Shown here: piece after piece, positions 19,550 through 28,103 of the stretch
Layout: each line of letters opens with the position of its first letter
Numbering within the stretch: position 1 is the first letter of the stretch
Assembly (NCBI GenBank): GCA_021647245.1
Contig: JAKIVC010000009.1
Span: forward strand, 1-64,000
Origin: Gammaproteobacteria bacterium
GTDB lineage: Bacteria > Pseudomonadota > Gammaproteobacteria > RBG-16-57-12
Reading direction: 5' to 3'
DNA length: 64,000 nucleotides
The notes under the pieces: model-generated
Database searches by the model: none
Seen by the model: the letters and a program-made list of their open reading frames with translations, nothing else
Told to the model about the DNA's origin: nothing
Translations under genes and position numbers: made by a program

Positions 19550-20249
19550 CCGGCATCACTTGTCGTAGTGTGATGGCATCTACACTCATCTCTGCACCAT
19601 ACGCAATCACTTCCAAACCGCACTTCATCGCTTCCCGTAACGTCTTTCCGTAGAGTGGGTCAATATCATCGGCACTGCTCACACTTTTAATACCTGCGTG
19701 CTGAACACAAAAGCAGAGTACGGCACGGTAACCCTGCTCAACCATTAACATCAACTCCCGCAGATGTTTGGTGCCCCTTGTGGTTACCGCATCAGGAAAA
19801 TAACCCTTGGATCGCTGATCCCATAGGGTGACATTTTTCACTTCCACATAACACGAGGGCAACTCATGGTGCCCGCTGAGCAGAAAGTCGACCCGGCTCT
19901 TTTCATCGCCATATTGCACTTCTGCACGAATATCCTGATAACCCTGTAGCTCTGTAATCGTGCCTTGTTCGATAGCTTCCTTGACCAGTCTATTACTAAG
20001 GCTGGTATTGATTCCTACCAGGATGGAGGGGGCAACTTCAACCAGCTCCCAACTATATGCCAGCTTACGCTTCGGGTTGTTTGAGCGACTAAGCCACACC
20101 CGAGCATTTTCAGGCTGACAGTTTTTCATTGAGCCGGTATTGGCACAGTGCGCCGTCACCTGCTCACCATCAGCAAGCATCACATCAACTAAAAAACGCT
20201 TGTAACGCTTTACTAGACGCCCTTCAATGAGTGGTGCAGAGAATTTCAT
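19509..20249 (-). CDS. sfsA: SfsA family DNA/RNA nuclease-like protein
   Basis: A 246-residue protein of the sugar fermentation stimulation family: an OB-like N-terminus ([19 protein letters not shown]), the family block [19 protein letters not shown], and a C-terminal PD-(D/E)XK-like domain with SRVDFLLSG and [10 protein letters not shown]. The biological role is poorly known; E. coli SfsA was found through maltose metabolism. The start is the second Met, eight bases after GGAG. It lies just downstream of the sspB terminator, whose U-tract merges into this ribosome-binding site, so low-level readthrough from sspAB is possible. Confidence 0.9.
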   Translation of the reverse strand: MKFSAPLIEGRLVKRYKRFLVDVMLADGEQVTAHCANTGSMKNCQPENARVWLSRSNNPKRKLAYSWELVEVAPSILVGINTSLSNRLVKEAIEQGTITELQGYQDIRAEVQYGDEKSRVDFLLSGHHELPSCYVEVKNVTLWDQRSKGYFPDAVTTRGTKHLRELMLMVEQGYRAVLCFCVQHAGIKSVSSADDIDPLYGKTLREAMKCGLEVIAYGAEMSVDAITLRQVMPVILPNTPAAVLAQ

Positions 20250-20258
20250 TGAATACTC

Positions 20259-20283
20259 CAAAAAAAACCCCGCGAAGCGGGGT
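20259..20283 (-). terminator. Rho-independent terminator of sspA-sspB
   Basis: On the minus strand ACCCCGC and GCGGGGT (7 bp) enclose a TTC loop and are followed by eight T. It starts seven bases after the sspB stop codon. The T-run is directly followed by GGAG, the ribosome-binding site of sfsA. Confidence 0.92.
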
Positions 20284-20289
20284 GATTAA

Positions 20290-20691
20290 TTACTTTACCA
20301 AAGTCAGTGAGGGTTTGGGTGCACTTTTGGCACGCTCCCGCTCAGGAGGTAAGTCAGGTGGTACGGGGACATCAACTTCATCATTAAAGACCATGCCACG
20401 ACCATTCTCCCGAGCATAAACGGCCATCACGGCATGAACCGGCACATGGAGGTTCATTGGCTTGCCACTGAAACGGGCGCTAAACTGAATATGTTCATTG
20501 CCCATTTGTAGTGACTGCACAGCACTCGGGTTAACATTGAGGATGATTTTTCCATCTTCAATAAACTGCTCGGGAACAACAACCCCTTCAATATCTGCTT
20601 TTACCAGCAGATAGGGGGTGAGGTAGTTATCCACAATCCACTCATACATGGCCCGCACTAAATAGGGCCGACTTGATGTCATCTCTTCCAT
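20290..20691 (-). CDS. sspB: ClpXP specificity-enhancing factor SspB
   Basis: A 133-residue adaptor that delivers ssrA-tagged proteins to ClpXP. The folded N-terminal domain (about 5-110) includes RPYLVRAMYEWIVDNYLTPY and the SARFSGKPMNLHVPVHAV tag-binding strand region. A proline-rich linker (VPVPPDLPPERER) joins it to the ClpX-binding tail SLTLVK. The ATG at 20691 has AGG six bases upstream and is preferred over the TTG at 20697. It follows sspA after nine bases and ends in a strong terminator. Confidence 0.94.
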   Translation of the reverse strand: MEEMTSSRPYLVRAMYEWIVDNYLTPYLLVKADIEGVVVPEQFIEDGKIILNVNPSAVQSLQMGNEHIQFSARFSGKPMNLHVPVHAVMAVYARENGRGMVFNDEVDVPVPPDLPPERERAKSAPKPSLTLVK

Positions 20692-20700
20692 ATGCAACCT

Positions 20701-21330
20701 TTAAATCGCCCTGATCTCTTGCTCTGCTTCAGAGAGACTTGCCTGGAAACCTTCGCGCTTAAACAGAGCATCTGCGTAATCATTAATTGATTGAGCTTCA
20801 GCGGGCAGTTCAATGCGATAGAGAGGTAAACGCCACAACACCGGGATAATGGCACAATCAACCAAGCTAAAATCATCACTCATAAAGTAGTCGCCTTGTG
20901 CAAAAATAGGCGCCACCATGGTCAAGCTCTCACGCAGCTCTTTACGCGCCTTGGCAACCGCTTTTTCACCCTTGGTATTAATCTCTTCCACCAGGGTGTA
21001 CCAATCATTTTCAACACGGTGCAGCATCAGTCGACTGCGCGCTCGCATCACGGGGTCTACCGGCATGAGGGGTGGATGTGGAAAGCGCTCATCCATATAC
21101 TCCATGATAACCTGAGAGCCAAAAAGCACCAGATCACGATCAACCAGTGTCGGTGCAGTGCCGTATGAGTTCAACTCAAGAAGATCCTCTGGCATATTAT
21201 CGGGATCAACTTCAATCACCTCATGGGTGATCCCCTTTTCAGCCAACACAATCCGCACTCGATGTGAATGAATGCAGTTTGAGTTGGAATAGAGGGTCAT
21301 GATCGAACGTCGGTTGGCCAATGACGCCAT
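20701..21330 (-). CDS. sspA: Stringent starvation protein A (GST fold)
   Basis: A 209-residue glutathione S-transferase-like protein that binds RNA polymerase and shapes transcription under starvation and acid stress in E. coli. The N-terminal thioredoxin-like domain begins RRSIMTLYSNSNCIHSHRVR and includes EVIEVDPDNMPEDLLELN; the helical domain follows. As in other SspA, the catalytic residue of true GSTs is not obvious. I start at the Met at 21330, which follows AGGAG by eight bases; a longer frame to 21378 lacks a ribosome-binding site. It is cotranscribed with sspB. Confidence 0.93.
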   Translation of the reverse strand: MASLANRRSIMTLYSNSNCIHSHRVRIVLAEKGITHEVIEVDPDNMPEDLLELNSYGTAPTLVDRDLVLFGSQVIMEYMDERFPHPPLMPVDPVMRARSRLMLHRVENDWYTLVEEINTKGEKAVAKARKELRESLTMVAPIFAQGDYFMSDDFSLVDCAIIPVLWRLPLYRIELPAEAQSINDYADALFKREGFQASLSEAEQEIRAI

Positions 21331-21385
21331 GCGTACATCTCCTAAAAAAAAACAGGGTTGGAAAAATAATCGAATCATTATAAAC

Positions 21386-21414
21386 GAAGAAGGGGGACAA
21401 TGTCCCCCTTCTTC
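21386..21414 (-). terminator. Terminator-like perfect hairpin after petC
   Basis: GAAGAAGGGGGACA and its exact complement are separated by a single base, so a stem of about 12 bp with a small loop can form. It lies 20 bases after the petC stop and before sspA. The T-run after it is weak (GTTTATAAT), and the TATAAT there may instead be the -10 box of sspA. Confidence 0.7.
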
Positions 21415-21434
21415 AAGAATTTACCGCAACTAAC

Positions 21435-22172
21435 TCAATGTATATCGCGCCAATACTCTTTCTTCAACAAATAGAGCAAAAAGGTTAGGAAGATTAAAAA
21501 TACGATTACCTTCCAACCCAAGTCGTAACGTACCAGCTTCGCAGGTTCGCCCATATAGACCATAAACCCGACCAGATCACGAACCGCTTCCTCATAGTCT
21601 GCCGTGCTCATTGCGCCACCTGCAGGCTGAGAAAGTGACTCAACAACCTTGCGGATAGAACCATCAGGCAATGTCTCATCACGATAGATAGGATCAGCGA
21701 GGCCCTGCATACTGAGCATGGCGTGTGGCATACCCACATCCTTGAACAGCAGGTTATTCACACCAAATGGGCGATTATCATCCTTATAAAATGAAAGGAA
21801 GTAGGTATATAACCAGTCCGCACCACGAAAGCGTTCGATAACGGTCAGATCGGGAGGCAGTGTACCAAACCAGGCTTTCGCCTCTTTTGGATCCAGTGCC
21901 ACCACCATGGTGTCGCCCACTTTATCAGTGGTAAACATCATGGATTTGATCTCTGACTCAGCCATGCCAAGATCCTCACTCACGCGGTTATAACGCATGT
22001 AGTGAGCAGAGTGACAATTCAGGCAATTATGTATAAAGATTGCCGCGCCTCTTTGTAGAGACTCCTTGTCATCCAAATCAATGTTTGCAGAGAGCAGTGG
22101 GATTGAAGGGCCTGCAGCCATTCCCAAAGCAGGTAATGCCATCATCAAAATGGCGATCATTAACTTTTTCAT
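21435..22172 (-). CDS. petC: Cytochrome c1 of the bc1 complex
   Basis: A 245-residue membrane-anchored cytochrome that passes electrons from the Rieske protein to soluble cytochrome c. It has a signal peptide (about 1-19), the haem c site CLNCHSAHYMRYNR at about 50-63, the loop GTLPPDLTVIERFRG, and a C-terminal membrane anchor (VIVFLIFLTFLLYLL) followed by KKEYWRDIH. It overlaps the end of petB by four bases. Last gene of the pet operon. Confidence 0.95.
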   Translation of the reverse strand: MKKLMIAILMMALPALGMAAGPSIPLLSANIDLDDKESLQRGAAIFIHNCLNCHSAHYMRYNRVSEDLGMAESEIKSMMFTTDKVGDTMVVALDPKEAKAWFGTLPPDLTVIERFRGADWLYTYFLSFYKDDNRPFGVNNLLFKDVGMPHAMLSMQGLADPIYRDETLPDGSIRKVVESLSQPAGGAMSTADYEEAVRDLVGFMVYMGEPAKLVRYDLGWKVIVFLIFLTFLLYLLKKEYWRDIH

Positions 22173-23398
22173 TTGTCGGTCACCCTTTCTGGTACTGGCT
22201 TACATTTTTCGTTCTTGGTGTACCAAGGCATACATACAAAGAATGCAAAGTACAGAACAGTACAAATCTGGCCAGCGATGTTATACAGCGGGCTAGGTGC
22301 TTTCGTACCCAAGAATCCCAGGATGAAAAATACAACTACAAACATCGCCACCCAGAGCTTAAAGGTGGTGCTGCGATAGCGAATTGACTTCACAGGGCTG
22401 CGATCTAACCAAGGCAACAGCATAAAGATCAAGGTTGAAATACCCATTGCTACTACACCAGGGAACGGTGACCCTCCAATACTCGGAACCGCACGCAGAA
22501 TGGTGTAGAACGGCGTAAAGTACCAGACAGGCGCAATATGATCCGGCGTTTTCAGGGGATCTGCGGGTACAAAATTGGGCGCTTCAATGAAGTAACCACC
22601 CCCTTCTGGCCAGTAGAACATCACCACACAGAAGAAGATAAGGAATAGTGATGCGCCGAAAGCATCTTTCACCGTGTAATAGGGGTGAAAGGGAATACCA
22701 TCAAGAGGAATACCATTTGCGTCTTTATCTTTCTTGATATCAACACCATCGGGATTATTAGAACCCACTTCGTGTAGAGCCGTAATATGGACAACCACTA
22801 ACCCGAGAAGCACCAGTGGCGCAGCAATAACATGGAATGCAAAGAAGCGGTTAAGCGTCGCATCGGCGACCACAAAATCACCCCGAATCAACAATGCCAA
22901 TTCCGGCCCTACAAAGGGCACGGCACCGAACAGCGAGATAATAACCTGCGCCCCCCAGTATGACATCTGACCCCATGGCAACAAATAACCCATGAAGGCT
23001 TCGGCCATCAATAGTAGGAAGATACCCACACCGATCATCCATACCAACTCACGAGGCTTTTTGTATGAACCATACAGCAGGCCGCGGAACATATGCAGAT
23101 AGATAACAATGAAGAAGAAAGAAGCACCCGTTGAGTGCATGTAACGAATTAACCAGCCCCACTCTACGTCGCGCATAATGTATTCAACGGAGCCGAAGGC
23201 TGCATCACCGTCTGGCTTGTAATTCATAGTAAGGAAAATACCACTCACGATTTGAATCACCAGCATCATGATTGCCAGCGAACCGAAGAAGTACCACATG
23301 TTGAAATTTTTCGGGACGTAGTAGTGAGCTAAGTGCTCATTAAATGTTTTGGTCAGTGGAAATCGATCATCGACCCACTCAAGTAGCTTATTCTTCAT
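22169..23398 (-). CDS. petB: Cytochrome b of the bc1 complex
   Basis: A 409-residue inner-membrane protein with eight helices carrying both b haems and the quinol sites. Helix B and D histidines are seen in YMHSTGASFFFIVIYLHMF and in LGLVVVHITALHE. The Qo region has GYLLPWGQMSYWGAQV and PVWYFTPFYTILRA, the PVWY variant typical of beta- and gammaproteobacteria. The start is the Met at 23398, one base after the petA stop, with AGGGGG upstream; the longer frame to 23431 runs into petA. It overlaps petC by four bases. Confidence 0.95.
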   Translation of the reverse strand: MKNKLLEWVDDRFPLTKTFNEHLAHYYVPKNFNMWYFFGSLAIMMLVIQIVSGIFLTMNYKPDGDAAFGSVEYIMRDVEWGWLIRYMHSTGASFFFIVIYLHMFRGLLYGSYKKPRELVWMIGVGIFLLLMAEAFMGYLLPWGQMSYWGAQVIISLFGAVPFVGPELALLIRGDFVVADATLNRFFAFHVIAAPLVLLGLVVVHITALHEVGSNNPDGVDIKKDKDANGIPLDGIPFHPYYTVKDAFGASLFLIFFCVVMFYWPEGGGYFIEAPNFVPADPLKTPDHIAPVWYFTPFYTILRAVPSIGGSPFPGVVAMGISTLIFMLLPWLDRSPVKSIRYRSTTFKLWVAMFVVVFFILGFLGTKAPSPLYNIAGQICTVLYFAFFVCMPWYTKNEKCKPVPERVTDK

Positions 23399-23399
23399 T

Positions 23400-23993
23400 C
23401 TATGCAACCCCCTGATCATCAGCACCCACAAAAATTACCGAGTCACTAATAAATTTATGACGTGGAACTTCGAGGTTTTTAGGTGCTGGCGCACCGTTAT
23501 ACACACGGCCAGCCAAATCAAATTTTGAGCCATGGCATGGGCAAAAGAATCCGCCTACCCAATCTTCACCCAGATCTGCCGGAGCAACCTCAGGCCGGAA
23601 AGTAGGCGAGCAGCCAAGATGAGTACAAATACCAACTATAACCGCGTATTCATCTCGAATGGAGCGATAAGGGTTTTGTGCGTAGTCAGGCTGCATTGGC
23701 ATCTCTGAATTTGGGTCACGGAGCAGTGGCACTAGACCATCCATACCCTTTAACTGGTCTTTAGTCCGACGAATAACCCACACAGGCTTGCCACGCCACT
23801 CAGCGGTTATGCGCTGGCCGGGTTCCATACGACTCACATCAACTTCCACTGGCGCACCTGCTGCCTGCGCCTTGGCACTCGGCAACATTGACGACACAAA
23901 TGGAACTGCGACAAACGCAGCTCCAACACCACCCATGGCACCTGCTGCTATGGTAAGTGTGCGACGTTTGCTGTGATCAACACCATCACTCAT
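23400..23993 (-). CDS. petA: Rieske iron-sulfur subunit of the bc1 complex
   Basis: A 197-residue protein. The N-terminal SKRRTLTIAAGAMGG is a Tat-type signal-anchor, and the soluble domain has the two [2Fe-2S] boxes CTHLGCSP and CPCHGSKFD, each supplying one Cys and one His to the cluster and one disulfide Cys. It transfers electrons from quinol to cytochrome c1 in the periplasm. The Met at 23993 follows AGGAGGGG and is preferred to the long N-terminal extension in the same frame up to 24119. First gene of the petABC operon. Confidence 0.95.
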   Translation of the reverse strand: MSDGVDHSKRRTLTIAAGAMGGVGAAFVAVPFVSSMLPSAKAQAAGAPVEVDVSRMEPGQRITAEWRGKPVWVIRRTKDQLKGMDGLVPLLRDPNSEMPMQPDYAQNPYRSIRDEYAVIVGICTHLGCSPTFRPEVAPADLGEDWVGGFFCPCHGSKFDLAGRVYNGAPAPKNLEVPRHKFISDSVIFVGADDQGVA

Positions 23994-24175
23994 CTTGCCC
24001 CTCCTGCTCAATCTAGATTGTTGGTTTTTATTCATCCAGGTACGAACCCGAATATACTGTATATCTGAAATAAGCCACAATTTGACACTCTGACGCACAA
24101 CGTCTTCTGTTTTTTGCATGGAACCCTTCGCAATAGCGAACGATTACCTGTAACTCATGCTTTAACAGAACAATT

Positions 24176-24295
24176 TTATACGTCAACTTTGGGCTTAAAA
24201 ATAAGAGAGTCTAAAAACCGCCCTTGGGCGGTACAATCAATACATCGAATATCAGATGCTGACTGGCCAAGCTTATATTTAGCTCTTATGGCCAT
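24176..24295 (-). CDS. Possible 39-residue leader peptide upstream of petA
   Basis: A short frame starts at ATG 24295 with GAGGAAGGGA directly before it, an excellent ribosome-binding site, and lies about 60 bases downstream of a good promoter. The product (MAIRAKYKLGQSASDIRCID... ending KPKVDV) has a CIDC pair and no signal. The terminator-like hairpin at 24212-24232 lies inside its coding sequence, an arrangement that suits attenuation. I do not recognise a family. Apart from this, the 460 bases between petA and trmO show no gene. Confidence 0.4.
   Translation of the reverse strand: MAIRAKYKLGQSASDIRCIDCTAQGRFLDSLIFKPKVDV
24212..24232 (-). terminator. Attenuator-like hairpin in the petA leader
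   Basis: On the minus strand ACCGCCC and GGGCGGT enclose two A and are followed by TTTTTAG. It is 220 bases before petA and about 120 bases after the predicted transcription start, so it could stop transcription early. It could otherwise be the terminator of trmO, whose stop is 350 bases upstream. Confidence 0.6.
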
Positions 24296-24362
24296 TCCCT
24301 TCCTCGTCAATCTTATTACTTGCTCACGCAAATATAACTGACTTATATTTATAGTCGACCCG

Positions 24363-24391
24363 ATCCTAGAATAATCTGCGTAGCCCGTCAA
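24363..24391 (-). promoter_or_regulatory. Sigma-70-type promoter, probably of petABC
   Basis: Minus strand TTGACG (24391-24386), a 17-base spacer, and TAGGAT (24368-24363). The match to the -35 consensus is 5 of 6 and to the -10 is 4 of 6 with optimal spacing. The next genes downstream are the short leader frame and petA. Confidence 0.6.
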
Positions 24392-24580
24392 CGATATTTC
24401 TAAGCACCTATTTATCGCTTAAAAATAATGGCTATTTCTATAGGCTCCAACCAGGCCAAACCCGCGTCAAATCACTGATTTTTATTACACAAACGGGCAT
24501 CGTTTATTAAGGCAGAATAAACTGTTTGATGGGCGTGTATTGCAGATGGTTTATAAATGATCGGGCTTATTGGTTAACCC

Positions 24581-25291
24581 TTACTCCCCATTAACCTTCG
24601 CCAACTCTAAAACCTCTACCCGATCCCCTATTACGCGCCATCGCAGATCGAAATCCCACAATCGCATCCCATATACCCGCCCCCCATCCTCTTCTTTGTA
24701 TGCAGGACGAGGATCACTCTGCAGCAACTGCTCTATCATGGTGTGCAAATGGGTGTATTGATGGCTGAGCTCATGGCAGCGCCTAGCGGCATCGGCTGTG
24801 AAGGTGACAGTATGTTTACGCGACGGGGCGCTTTGAGCAAAGCCGCCATCTGCGTTTGGAATGCTATCCGCATAGGGGATATAGGGTTTGATATCGACAA
24901 CCGGGGTTCCGTCAAGAAGGTCCACCCCTTTCAGGTGTAAAAAGAGGCGATCTACACCACTCTCCACACGTTCCAGCTTTACCGCTGACATACCGATGGG
25001 GTTGGGGCGAAAGGTTGTCCGGCTGGCAAACAGCCCAATGCGCTGATTCCCACCTAGGCGCGGTGGTCGTACCAGTGCTTGCCATTTATCATGTGGAGAA
25101 CCATGAAAGACAAACAATAGCCAGATATGGCTGAACTGCTCAATACCGCGTACTGTCTCAGGTTGATTATAAGGGGGCAGCAGCTCCAGCGTTGCTCGCG
25201 CCTCTGCCACTAACCCTGGTTGTCGTGGAATGCCAAACTTCTCTTTAAAACAGGAGTGGATAACGCCAAGGGTTTTAAACTCAAATGTCAT
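24581..25291 (-). CDS. trmO: tRNA (N6-threonylcarbamoyladenosine37-N6)-methyltransferase TrmO
   Basis: A 236-residue enzyme of the TsaA/YaeB/VirR family, which methylates t6A37 in tRNAs reading ACY codons. The beta-barrel catalytic domain is at about 5-140: LGVIHSCFKEKFGIPRQPGL, FSHIWLLFVFH, FASRTTFRPNPIGMSAVKL and LLDGTPVVDIKPYIPY. A C-terminal domain of about 80 residues follows, as in the longer enterobacterial form. I use the ATG at 25291 rather than the upstream TTG. It lies 46 bases after the last TPR gene and may be transcribed with it, but is functionally unrelated. Confidence 0.93.
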   Translation of the reverse strand: MTFEFKTLGVIHSCFKEKFGIPRQPGLVAEARATLELLPPYNQPETVRGIEQFSHIWLLFVFHGSPHDKWQALVRPPRLGGNQRIGLFASRTTFRPNPIGMSAVKLERVESGVDRLFLHLKGVDLLDGTPVVDIKPYIPYADSIPNADGGFAQSAPSRKHTVTFTADAARRCHELSHQYTHLHTMIEQLLQSDPRPAYKEEDGGRVYGMRLWDFDLRWRVIGDRVEVLELAKVNGE

Positions 25292-25337
25292 GACATACTC
25301 ATTTGACAACGGCAGATGAACTCCCCAAGGGGCATTC

Positions 25338-28103
25338 TCAGTTTAATGCTGTAATCATATCCAAGGCGTTCTCTTGCTTATTAAAGCGGGCAGGTTGAAG
25401 ACCCCCTAGCGCCTGAAAACTCTTTTTAACCCACTTATCATAAAGGCCGCTGCTAATTCTATTGATATTCAGCTTATGCAGATCAATCGCCTTTTCGTCA
25501 AAGGGAAAGGCTTGCTCCTCCAGCATCATGATATACATCTCCTGCTCTTCACCTTCGAGCTCTTTTGGTTGCTCCGAGGTCATTAGTGCATGGCTAAACA
25601 GCCGATATATTTCAGCAATTTGATATGTAGAGGCGGTGGTAACATTGCTGATGCGGTATTGACTGGCTTGTTTATACAGATCAAGTGCTGCCTGCATCGC
25701 CTCCTTTTTCTGCTTCAGCGCCTTTTTTATCGGGTTTTTAAGAGCAATCGATGCAAACACCTTTTGATAACTATCTGCCAACTTTAACGAGGCATTAGCG
25801 GCTTGTTGGCGCAGCCCGATATCGGGGTTGTCTTCCCCCACCTTTCTAACAATGCTCCTGAGGCTGGATCTATAAGAGCGGGTATTACCCAGTTTGTGGT
25901 GAATATCCGCAATACGCATACTCACCTCAAAATAACTCACATCCTCCACTTTTGTGAGGGCGAGATACTGCTCAAGCATATTAACCGCCAATCTATTATT
26001 ACCTTCTTGCAAATGAAGCTCTGCGGCCTGGCTTAACCAGCCACGTTTTCGCTCCGGATCAGTCTCTACACTGGCGAGCGCACTATAAGCGTGTGCAGCC
26101 TTCACACTTTCCCCCATTTCCATATAGGAATATGCCAGCTTTTCACGCGCACCCATCACTAACTTATGGCGTGGATAACTGGCTCTAAAGCGCTCCAGCA
26201 CCTTAACCGCCGCCCGCCAATCGCCATTACTCATAAGAGCTGTTGCCGCGTCGTATTGAGCCTGGGCGATAATAGCGGCTCCTGGAACCGCACTCACAAT
26301 ACGCAAAAAGTGCCCGGCTGCGGCCATCAAGTCACCAGCAGCTTGCGCTTGTTCGCCCTGTTTGTAGATTGCAGCCGCAAGCCGCTCTTTAATCTCTTTA
26401 CGCTGCTGAGGCTTTTCAACGTATAAGAGCGCTTGCTGGGAGCTGGCCTCTGCCGCCAAGTAATCATCCAGCATGAAGTGACTGTAAGAGAGCTTATACC
26501 AAACCGTACCGAGCTGTGGTGAGTCGGCTGGCAACGCATGGGCAAGCGTATTCAACTCATCAACGGCAGCTGCATACTCATTGGATGCCAAGTGCTGATC
26601 TGCTTTTTTGTGCCGTACTTCGTTGATTCGTACATCTTGGGGAAAGTGGCTAATAAAACGGTTGATACTGGCGATAAATTGCTGCAGGTGTGGCTGTTCA
26701 TCAATGTTTTGGCGTTTTTCGTGGCTGATTAAGGCCGCATAGCCCGCTTCTGCCATTTTATCGTGCACTGGGTACTCGTAAGCTGCGCTCTCATAGGCCA
26801 TTGCGGCCTGCTCAAAGGCTGCCGATTCGTACAGACTTTCAGCATACAGAAAATGGACACCACTGCTTTTCTCATCATTTGGAAAGCTATTCAGGAAATA
26901 CTGGTACCAGTATTGAGCGCGTGCCACATCGGCTAGCTGGTTATTTTTCTGGTAAAGGCCGTGGTAATATTTAGCAAGATAGATAATATTCTTTTGAAGT
27001 GCTGGCTCAATTGCTTTATACACCGCAACCGGGTGACGCTCCAATATCCCGCTGTCAGCCCCATAGTTTTCGACAAACTGTTGTCTTGCTTGCAGGGCCT
27101 CCTTGAAGTCACCACTCCTGTCCAATAGTGCAATCTGTTTCAAATGATAACCGGCGGCGTGCGCATCGTTAGCATTACGTTGCAGATAAAAGCCATACAC
27201 ACCCGCCGCTTCCCTGTAAAGGCGCTGCATAGAAAATTGATCAGAGAGCGCCTGATAAATCAGTGCAGTATAAGGCTGGTTATTACGCGCTTGTGCAAAC
27301 GCCTCAACCGACTCCACACCCTCCATTTGGGAAAAGCTAACGGCCAGGATACGCAACACATCTCGCACCAGCTCACTATTGGCCACAGCGACATCATCCA
27401 TGCTGCCCGGGGTATGCAGGAATTCCAGTAGATCGGCGAAATGGTGATGTGCCGCATCGATTCGGTCAGAACGATACAGCGCCCACGCCTGTTTGTAGAG
27501 TGCATGTTTGAAATAGGGGTCAGTTGCACCGCGATCGGTGACCTCTTTATAGGCTACAGTCGCATCATCAAACCGGCCAAGGGTAAAGAGCAGCTCACCG
27601 CGACGAAATTGAGCCTCAGAGAAAAAGCTTGATTCAGGATGTTGGTCAACGAGCTCAGTTAACACCTCCAAAACCACCCGTGGCTCACCCGCATAATCAT
27701 AGGCACGAGCCAGTTGATAACGAATACCATCATTCTCTACTCGATCCGGATAATCTTTTAACAGTTGCTGGTAAACAGTGATCGCCCGAAAATAGCCACT
27801 ACTGCGGGTAGTGCTATCCATGTCATCCATGCTGTCATTGAGTAGCTCATCCTCACTCTCTTCCAGTGCAAGATCTGCTAGACGATGTCGTGCAAGTGCT
27901 TCAATTTGAAAAAATTGACTTTCAGCCGCTTTTTGGTACTCCTCTTCCATTCCAGTTAGTTCAGTTTTGGGTATCTGATGTTTGGATATCGGAGCTTGAT
28001 AAGCGATAAGACGCTGCTCAGGTGTTTCGATCGGCACCTTGCTGCTGCAACCACTCAGCACCAGTGAGATGGCCAATAATGCAGTTTTTTTATTGAGCAT
28101 CAT
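25338..28103 (-). CDS. Large TPR-repeat lipoprotein
   Basis: A 921-residue protein with a lipoprotein signal (LAISLVLSGCSSK, lipid Cys at about 19) and almost entirely alpha-helical repeats of TPR/Sel1-like pattern, for example FFSEAQFRRGELLFTLGRF, YFKHALYKQAWALYRSDRI and GVHFLYAESLYESAAFEQ. Such proteins are scaffolds on the inner face of the outer membrane. It overlaps the upstream TPR gene by four bases (ATGA). In size, lipidation and company (a second TPR protein, barrels) it recalls GltE/AglT-type lipoproteins of the Myxococcus motility complex, but this is a similarity of architecture that I cannot test here. Confidence 0.8.
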   Translation of the reverse strand: MMLNKKTALLAISLVLSGCSSKVPIETPEQRLIAYQAPISKHQIPKTELTGMEEEYQKAAESQFFQIEALARHRLADLALEESEDELLNDSMDDMDSTTRSSGYFRAITVYQQLLKDYPDRVENDGIRYQLARAYDYAGEPRVVLEVLTELVDQHPESSFFSEAQFRRGELLFTLGRFDDATVAYKEVTDRGATDPYFKHALYKQAWALYRSDRIDAAHHHFADLLEFLHTPGSMDDVAVANSELVRDVLRILAVSFSQMEGVESVEAFAQARNNQPYTALIYQALSDQFSMQRLYREAAGVYGFYLQRNANDAHAAGYHLKQIALLDRSGDFKEALQARQQFVENYGADSGILERHPVAVYKAIEPALQKNIIYLAKYYHGLYQKNNQLADVARAQYWYQYFLNSFPNDEKSSGVHFLYAESLYESAAFEQAAMAYESAAYEYPVHDKMAEAGYAALISHEKRQNIDEQPHLQQFIASINRFISHFPQDVRINEVRHKKADQHLASNEYAAAVDELNTLAHALPADSPQLGTVWYKLSYSHFMLDDYLAAEASSQQALLYVEKPQQRKEIKERLAAAIYKQGEQAQAAGDLMAAAGHFLRIVSAVPGAAIIAQAQYDAATALMSNGDWRAAVKVLERFRASYPRHKLVMGAREKLAYSYMEMGESVKAAHAYSALASVETDPERKRGWLSQAAELHLQEGNNRLAVNMLEQYLALTKVEDVSYFEVSMRIADIHHKLGNTRSYRSSLRSIVRKVGEDNPDIGLRQQAANASLKLADSYQKVFASIALKNPIKKALKQKKEAMQAALDLYKQASQYRISNVTTASTYQIAEIYRLFSHALMTSEQPKELEGEEQEMYIMMLEEQAFPFDEKAIDLHKLNINRISSGLYDKWVKKSFQALGGLQPARFNKQENALDMITALN

